64,000 nt of DNA, taken from assembly GCA_002344215.1 (NCBI GenBank), contig DDSV01000048.1, forward strand, positions 62,001-126,000, written 5' to 3'. Below the pieces are notes generated by a model. That model saw only the letters and a list, made by a program, of their open reading frames with translations, did not search any database and had not been told where the DNA came from. This DNA is from Akkermansiaceae bacterium UBA2381. GTDB taxonomy: Bacteria; Verrucomicrobiota; Verrucomicrobiia; Verrucomicrobiales; DEV007. How positions within the stretch are numbered: position 1 is the stretch's first letter; each line of letters starts with the position of its first letter. A program made the position numbers and the translations under genes. Of this stretch, positions 24,048 to 32,297 are shown piece after piece.

Positions 24048-26516
24048 ATGGTCGCTCGCCCTCAGCTTCACCCGCTTCTTCTCGTAACGCTCCTCCTGAG
24101 CGCGATACGGGGCAGCGGCGTCGACTTTGAAAAGGAGATCTTTCCCATTTTCGAGGCGCGTTGTCTTGATTGTCATGACACCGCAACTCTCAAAGGTGGC
24201 ATCGGGCTGGAGACGTTTTACCACGCGCATCTGCCCACCGATGCGGGGGAGGCGCTCTTCACCCCGGGTGACGTGACGAAGTCCGTCCTTTTCCATGTCG
24301 TCTCGGAAGCGGATCCGGAAAAGCGCATGCCACCGAAAGGTGATCCCCTTTCTTCGGGTGAGATCGAACTTTTGAAACGCTGGATCGAGGAGGGGGCCAA
24401 ATGGCCCGACGACGGGTGGCGGCCGCCAAAACACTGGTCCTATGTGACTCCCGTTCGATCGGTGCCTCCCAGCGTAAATCCTCCCCTTCTCGAAAACCGT
24501 CATCCGAACGAGATCGATTTCTTCATCACCGCAACCCAGCAGGAACATGGTCTGACGCTCAACCCCGAGGCGGATCCGGCCCGGCTCCTTCGCCGGGTCA
24601 CCCTCGACCTCACCGGCCTGCCTCCCACGATTGAACAGACCGATGCCTTCCTTGCCGACCCGTCATATGCTCAGTATACCAAAGTCGTCGATGAACTCCT
24701 TGCTTCGCCCTCTTACGGCGAAAAGTGGGCCGTGCCATGGCTCGACCTTGCCCGCTATGCCGACTCCGAGGGCTACCAGCGGGACTCTCCACGCAGCATG
24801 TGGCCCTGGCGCGACTGGGTCATCACCGCGCTGAACGAGGACAAACCCTTTGATCAATTCTCGATCGAACAGCTCGCCGGGGATCTCCTTCCGAACGCCA
24901 CGGAATCGCAGAAGATCGCGACAGCCTTTCACCGCAATTCTCCGCTCAACCTCGAGGCCGGCACGGACCCGAACGAGGACCACTACAAACAGATTGTCGA
25001 CCGCGTCAACACCACCGGCACGATCTGGCTCGGGAGCACGGTCGGGTGTGCCCAGTGTCACAATCACAAGTATGACCCGATTTCGGCGAAGGAATACTAT
25101 GAGCTCTTTGCCTTCTTCAACAATACCCCGATGGAGTCGAAGCAGGAAGGCATGGAGATGGGCATGGCAAACATGGTCCACATCGGCCCGGTTCTTGAGG
25201 TGACCCGAAGCACCGCCGACATCGATGCGGAACTCAGGGCCGAGGCAGAATACGAAACCTTCCTTACCGGAATCCGAAGTGATCTTCTTGAGGCGGTTGA
25301 TACCCATGTCAAAAAGGATCCCAAAGGCCGCGAAAGTCTTCCCGAAGAAGTGCAGAAAATCCTCGAGCAGGAGCAGGAGATGAACCTGAACCAATGCCGC
25401 ACGATCTCGACCAAACTCGCCCTGAAAAATCCCGGGATGTCGCGTCGCTTTGAGGAGGCGGAGATCATGGAGAACCGGCTCAAGGAACAGCGGAAAAAGG
25501 AGGTCCGCATCCTGCAGGAGATGTCCGAGCCCCGATCGACCTTCGTTGCAAAGCGCGGCGACTTTCTTTCTGCCGGGGAAAAAGTCTCCCCGGCGACGCC
25601 AGCGGCGCTCCATCCCTTTCCCGACGAGTTTCCCCGCAATCGCCTCGGGCTCGCCAAATGGCTCGTCGATCCGGCGAACCCCCTCGCGGCCCGGGCCTAC
25701 ATCAACCGGCTCTGGATCGAGCTGTTCGGGCAGGGACTCGTCACGACCCCGGAAGACTTTGGCAGCCAGGGCGAAAAACCGAGCCACCCCGAATTGCTCG
25801 ACTGGCTCGCGGTCTCTTTTGTCGAGGATGATCACTGGTCGATGAAAAAATCACTGCGACGCATCGTCCTCTCCGCGACCTACCGCCAGTCCACCGTCGT
25901 GAATCCGAAGTCGGCGGAGGTTGATCCACGCAATCAGTTTCTCTGGAGACACCCGGGACATCGTCTCGGCGCGGAAATGATCCGGGATCAGGCCCTCGCG
26001 ATCAGCGGACTGCTTTCGGAAAAACGTTTGGGCATCCATGTTCGCCCCTTCCAGCCCGAGACATTCTGGCGAAAAAGCGCGGGACAGTCCGAGACCTACT
26101 ATGTCCCGTCGCAGGGTGAAGATGCCTACCGTCGCGGCGTCTACACCCTCTGGCGCCGCAACGCCCACTACCCGGGCTTTGCGAACTTCGACGCCCCCGA
26201 CCGCTCCGCCTGCGTCGTGAAGCGGGATATCTCGAACACTCCGCTCCAGGCTCTCACGCTTCTGAATGATCCGGTTTACGTCGAGTTTGCCGGGGCGTTT
26301 GGAAAACGTATCGCGAAGGAGGGCGGCGACGGTCTCGACGAACGGCTCGAGTGGGCCTTTCGCACGGCCCTGACAAGAACACCACGGGCTCCGGAACTGG
26401 AGCTGTTGAGATCCGCCTTTGAAACGGTGCGTTCGGAATCGGGATCAGAGGAGAAGGCCTGGCGCGAGATGGCGACGATTTTATTGAACCTTCATGAGAC
26501 GATTAGCCGATCGTGA
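24048..26516 (+). CDS. PSD1/DUF1549-DUF1553 cytochrome-domain protein, second copy
   Basis: An 822-residue homologue of the gene at 19465. It has a signal-like start (HPLLLVTLLLSAIRGSG), a heme domain with CLDCH and the GGIGLETFYHAHL variation, DUF1549 (LLRRVTLDLTGLPPT, ELLASPSYGEKWAVPWLDLARYADSEGYQRD), and DUF1553 (LAKWLVDPANPLAARAYINRLWIELFGQGLV, EDFGSQGEKPSHPELLDWLA, NTPLQALTLLNDP). It lacks most of the ~200-residue beta-rich insertion of the first copy and instead has a helical middle segment (FLTGIRSDLLEAVD to RILQEMSEP). It is followed by its own DUF1501 partner 57 bases downstream, so the locus has two complete pairs in tandem. Confidence 0.92.
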   Translation: MVARPQLHPLLLVTLLLSAIRGSGVDFEKEIFPIFEARCLDCHDTATLKGGIGLETFYHAHLPTDAGEALFTPGDVTKSVLFHVVSEADPEKRMPPKGDPLSSGEIELLKRWIEEGAKWPDDGWRPPKHWSYVTPVRSVPPSVNPPLLENRHPNEIDFFITATQQEHGLTLNPEADPARLLRRVTLDLTGLPPTIEQTDAFLADPSYAQYTKVVDELLASPSYGEKWAVPWLDLARYADSEGYQRDSPRSMWPWRDWVITALNEDKPFDQFSIEQLAGDLLPNATESQKIATAFHRNSPLNLEAGTDPNEDHYKQIVDRVNTTGTIWLGSTVGCAQCHNHKYDPISAKEYYELFAFFNNTPMESKQEGMEMGMANMVHIGPVLEVTRSTADIDAELRAEAEYETFLTGIRSDLLEAVDTHVKKDPKGRESLPEEVQKILEQEQEMNLNQCRTISTKLALKNPGMSRRFEEAEIMENRLKEQRKKEVRILQEMSEPRSTFVAKRGDFLSAGEKVSPATPAALHPFPDEFPRNRLGLAKWLVDPANPLAARAYINRLWIELFGQGLVTTPEDFGSQGEKPSHPELLDWLAVSFVEDDHWSMKKSLRRIVLSATYRQSTVVNPKSAEVDPRNQFLWRHPGHRLGAEMIRDQALAISGLLSEKRLGIHVRPFQPETFWRKSAGQSETYYVPSQGEDAYRRGVYTLWRRNAHYPGFANFDAPDRSACVVKRDISNTPLQALTLLNDPVYVEFAGAFGKRIAKEGGDGLDERLEWAFRTALTRTPRAPELELLRSAFETVRSESGSEEKAWREMATILLNLHETISRS

Positions 26517-26521
26517 GGTGT

Positions 26522-26549
26522 TTAGCTCTTAGCTCTTAGCTCTTAGCTT
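26522..26549 (+). repeat. 7-bp tandem repeat (TTAGCTC), 4 units
   Basis: Units TTAGCTC, TTAGCTC, TTAGCTC and TTAGCTT start at 26522, 26529, 26536 and 26543, followed by a T-rich run. They fill the short gap between the second PSD1 gene and its DUF1501 partner. Confidence 0.85.
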
Positions 26550-26573
26550 TTTTGAATTTGAGATTTTTTTGGA

Positions 26574-27962
26574 ATGGACCTGAACACAAATCTTAATCGC
26601 CGCCAACTTCTCTCCAGAACGGGAGCCGGGATTGGTTCGCTCGCGCTTGGTTCGCTGCTTCAGCGCGATGCTCTGGCCGCGATGCCGGAGGCGTTTCAGG
26701 CCGTCGCACCTCGGGCGAAGAGTGTCATCTTTTTCCACATGACGGGGGCTCCCTCGCAGCTCGACCTGTTCGACGAGAAGCCTGTCCTGAGGAAATACGA
26801 CCGTCAGCTCGCCCCCGAGGAACTCTTCAAGGGAAAACGATTCTCCTTCCTCCGCGGTCATCCGAAGCTGCTCGGTTCGCCCTATCAGTTTTCCAAACAC
26901 GGCAAGAGCGGCCTCGCTCTTTCCGAACTGCTTCCCCGCCTCGGCGGAGTCGCCGATGAACTTTGTCTGGTGAAGTCGGTCCACACGACAGAGTTCAATC
27001 ACGGACCCGCGCAACTTGTCTTTCACACCGGCCTCAACCGCCAGGGCAATCCCTCGATCGGATCGTGGACCACCTACGGACTCGGCAGCGAGTCGGAGAA
27101 TCTCCCCGCCTACGTCGTCTTCCTCACCGGCAACACCCCGGGCGCCGGGGCGAATCTGTGGAAGTCCGGATTCCTACCCAGCGTGCATCAGGGGGTGCAA
27201 CTTCGGGGCGAAGGAGATCCGGTGCTTTTCCTGAACAGTCCCAAAGGCGTCACCTCCGAAGAGCGCCGCCGCACCCTCGACAGCATCGAGGCCCTCAACC
27301 GGCAGAATTTTGAACTCGTCGGAGACCCGGAGATCCAGACCCGCATCGAACAATACGAAATGGCCTTTCGCATGCAGTCCTCGGTCCCGGACCTCGTTGA
27401 CCTCTCGCAGGAGAGTGAGGCCACTCTGGATATGTATGGTAAGGGTGAATTTGCGGGTCAATGCCTCAAGGCCCGGCGCCTCGTTGAGCGCGGGGTTCGA
27501 TTCGTCGAACTCTTCCACGGTGACTGGGACACCCACGCGGGTCAGAAGGGCCGCCTTGCCGGTCTTACAAAAGAGGTCGACCAACCCATCGCCGCTCTCA
27601 TCACTGATCTCAAACAACGCGGGTTGCTCGACCAGACCCTCGTCGTCTGGGGCGCAGAGTTCGGACGCACCCCCATGCTGCAGGGGGACGAGTCACCTGC
27701 GAAATGCGGACGCGATCACCAGAAAGACGCCTTCACCGTGTGGATAGCCGGAGGAGGAATCAAAGGCGGAACGACCTATGGTTCCACCAACGAACTCGGG
27801 AACGAGGTCGCGGAGAATCCGGTCGAGGTGCGGGACCTCCATGCCACGATGATGCACTTGTTAGGGATCAATCATGAAAAATTGACCTACCGCTTCCAGG
27901 GTTTCGACCAGCGGCTCACCGGAGTCGAGGAGGCACGGGTGATTCGGGAGATACTGGGCTGA
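26574..27962 (+). CDS. DUF1501 (sulfatase-like) exported protein, second copy
   Basis: A 462-residue homologue of the gene at 22529, with a Tat-like start (NRRQLLSRTGAGIGSLALGSLLQRDALA) and the same family blocks: GAPSQLDLFDEKPVL, KHGKSGLALSELLPRLGGV, HTTEFNHGPAQLVFHTGL, PSIGSWTTYGLGSESENLPAYVV, RGVRFVELFHGDWDTH, LITDLKQRGLLDQTLVVWGAEFGRTPM, GRDHQKDAFTVWIAGGGIKGG and HLLGINHEKLTYRFQG. It is transcribed after the second PSD1 gene. The 57-base gap holds a four-unit TTAGCTC repeat instead of an obvious ribosome-binding site. The role is as for the first copy: exported, metal-dependent fold, substrate unknown. Confidence 0.92.
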   Translation: MDLNTNLNRRQLLSRTGAGIGSLALGSLLQRDALAAMPEAFQAVAPRAKSVIFFHMTGAPSQLDLFDEKPVLRKYDRQLAPEELFKGKRFSFLRGHPKLLGSPYQFSKHGKSGLALSELLPRLGGVADELCLVKSVHTTEFNHGPAQLVFHTGLNRQGNPSIGSWTTYGLGSESENLPAYVVFLTGNTPGAGANLWKSGFLPSVHQGVQLRGEGDPVLFLNSPKGVTSEERRRTLDSIEALNRQNFELVGDPEIQTRIEQYEMAFRMQSSVPDLVDLSQESEATLDMYGKGEFAGQCLKARRLVERGVRFVELFHGDWDTHAGQKGRLAGLTKEVDQPIAALITDLKQRGLLDQTLVVWGAEFGRTPMLQGDESPAKCGRDHQKDAFTVWIAGGGIKGGTTYGSTNELGNEVAENPVEVRDLHATMMHLLGINHEKLTYRFQGFDQRLTGVEEARVIREILG

Positions 27963-27967
27963 GGTAG

Positions 27968-27988
27968 GGACCTTCGGCCCGAAGGTCC
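27968..27988. terminator. Hairpin between convergent genes
   Basis: GGACCTTC (27968-27975) and GAAGGTCC (27981-27988) form an 8-bp perfect stem with a 5-base loop, 6 bases after the DUF1501 stop. No T run follows on either strand, so it may be an RNA-stabilising hairpin rather than an intrinsic terminator. Confidence 0.4.
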
Positions 27989-28045
27989 GATTGCACGTCC
28001 ATATGACAGTTTGACACACTCCTCCCCCTCCATCCCGAAAGGGAC

Positions 28046-28966
28046 TTACTCGCGGAATTTCTCAAAGGTCTTCTGGTGGTGCCGCATGATCTCATCGCCT
28101 CTCACGTCGTAGCTGCCGGTGGCGGTGTGAGGCACATCAGGGATCGCCAGAAACTCATGGGCGATGCCGAGCTCCTTCAGGTAGGCGGAGAACTTCACGT
28201 TGTCCCCATAATTGAAGCACTTCGTGCCATCCCAAACGAGCACGTTCAGCCCGGGCCGATCCGGACGCTCCGCGTAGATCCTGGCGAGATCCCACGCATT
28301 GTAACCGACCGGCAGGAAACGCAGGGATTCACTCTCGTAGCCGTCGTTTTCCTGAATCCGCTTTTCAGGCCCGTAACCGGAGCCGCCGGGCGCGACCGAC
28401 AGGAAGAGCTCCGGATGTTTGAACATCACGCGAGTGGTGCCGCGACCACCCTGGGAATATCCTTCGAGCGCCCGTCCTTCCCGCGTGCCCCAGGTTCGAT
28501 AGTTTGCATCAATGTGAGGAACGAGTTCCTTCACGAAGACCGATTCACCGAGGCCGTTCTCCATTTCGGGCATATCGTACCAGCTCACCGGGCCGCCATT
28601 GGGAAACACATAGATGGTCGGCGGGATCGTGCCCTTCCGGATCGCCGCATCGACATAGGAGGCGAGTTTGATACTCTTGCCTTCGCCGCCGGGACGACCG
28701 CCATGGAGGTGATAGACGACGGGGTAGCGCGCGTCACCTGTCTCGTAACCGGGCGGCAGGTAGAGGTAAAAGCCTACGTCGATGCCCATCGATGGGCTCC
28801 TGAAGGTGGCGTGCCTCACTCCCGGAGGGAGGGCTGCTTTGTCAGGGAGCGGTGAAACCCATGAAAAAGGCGGCGGGGTCTTCGCTGCGGACTTTTCTTT
28901 ATTCTGGGCAAAGACCAGAGTGGATAGCAGGAAAAACGGGGCGATCTGAATCAGGCGGCGGAACAT
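28046..28966 (-). CDS. Secreted alpha/beta-hydrolase esterase (esterase D/feruloyl-esterase-like)
   Basis: From the ATG at 28966 (MFRRLIQIAPFFLLSTLVFAQ, signal peptide) the protein has 306 residues; the frame is open 25 codons further upstream but the signal peptide fixes the start. It is an esterase-family alpha/beta hydrolase: SMGIDVGFYLYLPPGYE, YPVVYHLHGGRPGGEGKS for the oxyanion region, TIYVFPNGGP, ELVPHIDANYRTW, the nucleophile elbow EGYSQGGRGT (Ser in GYSQGG), FLSVAPGGSGYG, VLVWDGTKC and a C-terminal PDVPHTATGSYD with the candidate His. It probably removes ester groups from polysaccharide or other polymers in the periplasm. It stands alone, convergent with the DUF1501 gene. Confidence 0.88.
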   Translation of the reverse strand: MFRRLIQIAPFFLLSTLVFAQNKEKSAAKTPPPFSWVSPLPDKAALPPGVRHATFRSPSMGIDVGFYLYLPPGYETGDARYPVVYHLHGGRPGGEGKSIKLASYVDAAIRKGTIPPTIYVFPNGGPVSWYDMPEMENGLGESVFVKELVPHIDANYRTWGTREGRALEGYSQGGRGTTRVMFKHPELFLSVAPGGSGYGPEKRIQENDGYESESLRFLPVGYNAWDLARIYAERPDRPGLNVLVWDGTKCFNYGDNVKFSAYLKELGIAHEFLAIPDVPHTATGSYDVRGDEIMRHHQKTFEKFRE

Positions 28967-29024
28967 GGCGGTTATTTGGTGAATCCCATCCCGGTTTTTA
29001 GCAGGCGGGCGTTCCGGGGTCGAG

Positions 29025-30182
29025 TCACTTCCGCGGCGCAAAGGTCAAGGGTGTCTCCGGGGTCTCTTTCGGCAGCCGTCCCTGGGCTTCATTCAACTTC
29101 ACCGTATCCAGCCTCGGCAGCACATGCTTCGCGAACAACTCACATTCGTCGAGATGCGGATATCCCGAGAGAATAAAAGCACGAATCCCGAGATCGATGT
29201 ATCGCTGAAGTTTTTCGTAAACCTGATCGGGATCGCCGACGATGGCGCTTCCGCATCCGGACCTTGCCAGACCAACGCCACTCCAGAGATGTGGTTCCAG
29301 GTAAAGATCGCTGCTCTGCGCCCGCAGTTCATCCTGCCGCATCACTCCGAGACTTTTGCTGTCCATGCTGCGGTCTTTGATCTCCTGACCCTTTGTCGCA
29401 TCCAGCTTTGAAATGAGCCGGTCGGCCGCAGCCCTCGCTTCCGCCTCGGTCTCCCTGACAATGACGTGACTGCGGAATCCGAAGTCGATCTTCCTCCCGT
29501 AGGCCGCCGCCTTTTCCGACATCCCCTTCATCGTTTCGGCAATGCGGTCCTCGGTTTCAGGCCACATCAGGAAGACATCGCAGTGCTTCGCGCAGAGGTC
29601 CTGCGCCGCCGGGGAGATGCCTCCGAAGTACATGAGCGGACCTCCGTTCTGCTGATAGGGTCTTGCCGCATCGGTGTTCGTAAGACTGATCTGGTAGAAC
29701 TCTCCTTTGAATTCATAGGGCCCCTCCGCCGCCCACATTCCCTGGAGAATCTGGATGATCTCGCTGCTGCGGGCGTAACGAACCTCGTTGCTCTCCTTCG
29801 TCCCCGGCATGTCCGAGGAAATGATGTTGATACAAAGACGCCCCTTCGCGATGTGATCGACCGTCGCGAGAGCCCGACCGAGCATGGGAGGCCAGACCTC
29901 CCCCATGCGCAGGGCGACCAGCTGGTTCATCTGCGATAACTGCGGCGCCATCGCCGCGGAGAAGGCGAGCGCATCCTGGCCCACGATCCAGCCCGAGGGA
30001 AGGAGGATATTCTGATACCCCAGTCGATCAGACATCCTGACAATATCACCACAGTGTTCGTAGCTGCTTCGCAGTCTACCGTCAGGCACGCCGAGAAATT
30101 CATAATCGTCGCCACACAGCGCCGAGAACCACGCCACTTCGACTTTCCGTTCGGGGCTGCGGATGGAGATCGGAGGAATCAT
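29025..30182 (-). CDS. LLM-class FMN-dependent monooxygenase (SsuD-like)
   Basis: A 385-residue bacterial luciferase-like monooxygenase. Visible blocks are VEVAWFSALCGDDYEFLG, DRLGYQNILLPSGWIVGQDALAFSAAMAP, VALRMGEVWPPMLGRALATVDHIAKGRLCINIISSDMPG, RYARSSEIIQILQGMW, GPLMYFGGISPAAQDLCAKHCDVFLMWPET and AIVGDPDQVYEKLQRYIDLGIRAFILSGYPHLDE. These fit the alkanesulfonate monooxygenase branch, which uses reduced FMN and O2 to cleave sulfonates. The gene lies 46 bases downstream of a flavin reductase-like gene on the same strand, the two-component arrangement such enzymes need. The exact substrate is inferred only by family. Confidence 0.9.
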   Translation of the reverse strand: MIPPISIRSPERKVEVAWFSALCGDDYEFLGVPDGRLRSSYEHCGDIVRMSDRLGYQNILLPSGWIVGQDALAFSAAMAPQLSQMNQLVALRMGEVWPPMLGRALATVDHIAKGRLCINIISSDMPGTKESNEVRYARSSEIIQILQGMWAAEGPYEFKGEFYQISLTNTDAARPYQQNGGPLMYFGGISPAAQDLCAKHCDVFLMWPETEDRIAETMKGMSEKAAAYGRKIDFGFRSHVIVRETEAEARAAADRLISKLDATKGQEIKDRSMDSKSLGVMRQDELRAQSSDLYLEPHLWSGVGLARSGCGSAIVGDPDQVYEKLQRYIDLGIRAFILSGYPHLDECELFAKHVLPRLDTVKLNEAQGRLPKETPETPLTFAPRK

Positions 30183-30228
30183 CGTTATTGGAGTGCAGGC
30201 TTCAGCCTGATGGTTCAGCAGGGGTAGC

Positions 30229-30783
30229 TCAAGTCTCTCGTGGAAAGCTCGCGATCTTTGCCGCCGCCTCCGATAGCACGGGAATTTCTCTTGTGAGAAA
30301 GCGCAGTCTTTTCAAGATCCCGCTCCCTTCGGGCAGAACCTCACCGCCTTCATAATCCGCCCGCGTCACATAGACAAAGCGAGGTGAAACCAGACAGCGG
30401 TAGTCCACCGAAAGGCTGTTCAGGAATGCGAGCGGAGACAAGAAACTGCGATCCGCGCCCGCCTGACAAACCAGCCCGACCGCTTTTCCCTCCCAACTGC
30501 GACCGGTGAGTTCGATCAGATTTTTGGCGGCCGAATTGAGGTCGTAGTTATACACCGGCGAAACCAGCAGGATGGCATCTGCCCCGGCGAGCTCGGCGGT
30601 GAGGGAAATAGTCTTCTCATCCTTGTAACAGAGATACCCGTCGCAGAGAGGGAGGTTCAGATCAGAGAGATGAAATACCGCCGTTTCCAGTCCGTCGCCG
30701 ATAAGGAAAGAGGAGAGAGTATCAGCGAGATAGGCCAGCTTGCCCGCGGGGGCGAGGTTTGTATTGATGATCGCGATTTTCAT
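30229..30783 (-). CDS. NAD(P)H-dependent FMN reductase-like flavoprotein (SsuE/flavodoxin-like fold)
   Basis: From the ATG at 30783 (MKIAIINTNLAPAGKLAYLADTLSSFLIGDGL) this is 184 residues with a flavodoxin-like reductase fold: the first strand and phosphate-binding loop INTNLAPAGK, VFHLSDLNLPLC, ADAILLVSPVYNYDLNSAAKNLIELTGR (the usual LVSPxYN flavin-edge motif), and GKAVGLVCQAGADRSFLS. It would supply reduced FMN to the adjacent monooxygenase. It is first in the minus-strand pair and divergent from an MFS gene. The 154-base shared upstream region contains two perfect palindromes that may be regulatory. Confidence 0.88.
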   Translation of the reverse strand: MKIAIINTNLAPAGKLAYLADTLSSFLIGDGLETAVFHLSDLNLPLCDGYLCYKDEKTISLTAELAGADAILLVSPVYNYDLNSAAKNLIELTGRSWEGKAVGLVCQAGADRSFLSPLAFLNSLSVDYRCLVSPRFVYVTRADYEGGEVLPEGSGILKRLRFLTREIPVLSEAAAKIASFPRET

Positions 30784-30794
30784 TTCGACTGATT

Positions 30795-30835
30795 CCAAGT
30801 CCGGGACTTGGCAATATGAATTAATTTCAATTGAA
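30795..30835. promoter_or_regulatory. Two palindromes in the divergent SsuE-like/MFS intergenic region
   Basis: CCAAGTCC-G-GGACTTGG (30795-30811) is a perfect 8-bp inverted repeat, and TTCAATTGAA (30826-30835) is a perfect 10-bp palindrome. They lie 12-52 bases upstream of the reductase start and about 100 bases before the MFS start. They are candidate operators for shared control; the regulator is unidentified. Confidence 0.35.
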
Positions 30836-30937
30836 CCCAAATGATTTTTATTGTTTCCATTCAGGAAAAGTCCTGACCAAATAGGGATTGTTCACCCCTT
30901 AAACCCGCTTAGCCCTTCCTTCCACTTTCCATTCACG

Positions 30938-32227
30938 ATGTCAGCCAACCCGCTTGATTCCTCCGCCCCCTGGTATCGCGGTATCACCCGTTACGAATGG
31001 CTCGTCCTCGTCATCGCCTCGGCAGGCTGGATCTTCGATGTTTACGAAGGGCAGATCTTTAATCTGACGCGGAACAACATGCTCGGGGACATCCTCGGGC
31101 AGGCCCCGGGGAGCGACGAGGTCAAAAAATACGGCGACTGGTTTCTCGGCGTCTTTCTCCTCGGCGGGACCTTCGGAGGCCTTCTCTTCGGCACCCTCGC
31201 GGATCGCTACGGCCGGAGTTCCATCATGATCGTGACGATCCTGATGTACTCCGTTTTCTCAGGTCTCACCTATTTTGCCTCCGAACTCTGGCATGTCACG
31301 GCCTTGCGATTTCTGGTCGCCATGGGGGTCGGGGGTGAATGGGCGGTGGCGGCCGCGCTCGTCTCAGAAGTCTTCCCCAAGCGGGCCCGCGCCCACGCCT
31401 CCAGCATCTTTCACGCCTCCTCCGTAATCGGAACCTCGCTCGCCTCTCTGGCGGCGATCTGGGTGGGTGCGAATTGGGAGTATGCCTATCTCATCGGGGT
31501 GATTCCCGCTCTCCTCATCGTCTGGGTGAGGATCGTGGTGAAGGAGCCGGAAAAGTGGAAGCGGGCACGCGAGGAGGCAAAAGCGGGCAATGGAAAAGTC
31601 GGCAGCTTTCGCGAGCTTCTTACCGTCTCCCCGTGGAGAGGTCATGCTCTCGGAGCGATGGCTCTCGCAGCCGTAGGACTCGGCACTTTCTGGGCGGTGA
31701 CGGTGGCGGGACAGGATCTCGCGCGTGAGATGTTGATCTCCGAGGGAGCCACTCCCGAGGAAGCCGCTCAGAAATCGAAATTCGCCTACGGTATCGTCCA
31801 AACCTTCGGCGGTGGACTCGGGCTCGTACTATTCGGTCCCATCAGCGCGCGTCTTGGACGGAAAAAAACCTTCATCCTTTTCCACGTCGCCGCACTTCTC
31901 ATTACCCTCGTGACCTGCTTTGTTCCGACGAGTTATTCGACCCTGCTGATTCTCTTGCCGGTCTTCGGATTCTTTACCCTCGGAATGCACGCGGGCTACG
32001 CCGTCTACTTCCCCGAACTTTTCCCGGACCGCCTCCGTGCCACCGGAATGAGCTGGGGTTTCAACGGAGGCCGACTGCTCGCGGCCTCGCTTCTCATTCT
32101 TTCCGGAAAAATGAAAGCCGTCATGGATCTGAATCTCGCGATTGCCTGGCTGGGTGGATTCTTTCTCCTCGGCGTTCTTGTGATTCTCTTCCTTCCTGAG
32201 ACAAATGACAGAGATCTACCCGCTTGA
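30938..32227 (+). CDS. Major facilitator superfamily transporter
   Basis: I chose the ATG at 30938 (MSANPLDSSAPWYRGITRYEWLVLVIASAGWIFDVYEGQ), giving a 429-residue protein with about 12 membrane helices. Typical MFS signatures are the FGTLADRYGRSS loop between helices 2 and 3, SEVFPKRARAHASS, the GMHAGYAVYFPELFPDRLRATG block near helix 10 and LGRKKTF after helix 8. The family resembles the metabolite/aromatic-acid or sugar-proton symporter group; substrate assignment is not possible from sequence. It is divergent from the SsuD/SsuE-like pair and 70 bases upstream of a ROK-family gene on the same strand, so import of a substrate for either neighbour is plausible. Confidence 0.9.
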   Translation: MSANPLDSSAPWYRGITRYEWLVLVIASAGWIFDVYEGQIFNLTRNNMLGDILGQAPGSDEVKKYGDWFLGVFLLGGTFGGLLFGTLADRYGRSSIMIVTILMYSVFSGLTYFASELWHVTALRFLVAMGVGGEWAVAAALVSEVFPKRARAHASSIFHASSVIGTSLASLAAIWVGANWEYAYLIGVIPALLIVWVRIVVKEPEKWKRAREEAKAGNGKVGSFRELLTVSPWRGHALGAMALAAVGLGTFWAVTVAGQDLAREMLISEGATPEEAAQKSKFAYGIVQTFGGGLGLVLFGPISARLGRKKTFILFHVAALLITLVTCFVPTSYSTLLILLPVFGFFTLGMHAGYAVYFPELFPDRLRATGMSWGFNGGRLLAASLLILSGKMKAVMDLNLAIAWLGGFFLLGVLVILFLPETNDRDLPA

Positions 32228-32297
32228 AGTAAGGGATTTTCCGTGTTGTTTTTCCTAACGCTGGTCCGGAATCGCGTTACAGTGACCGGTATCATTT

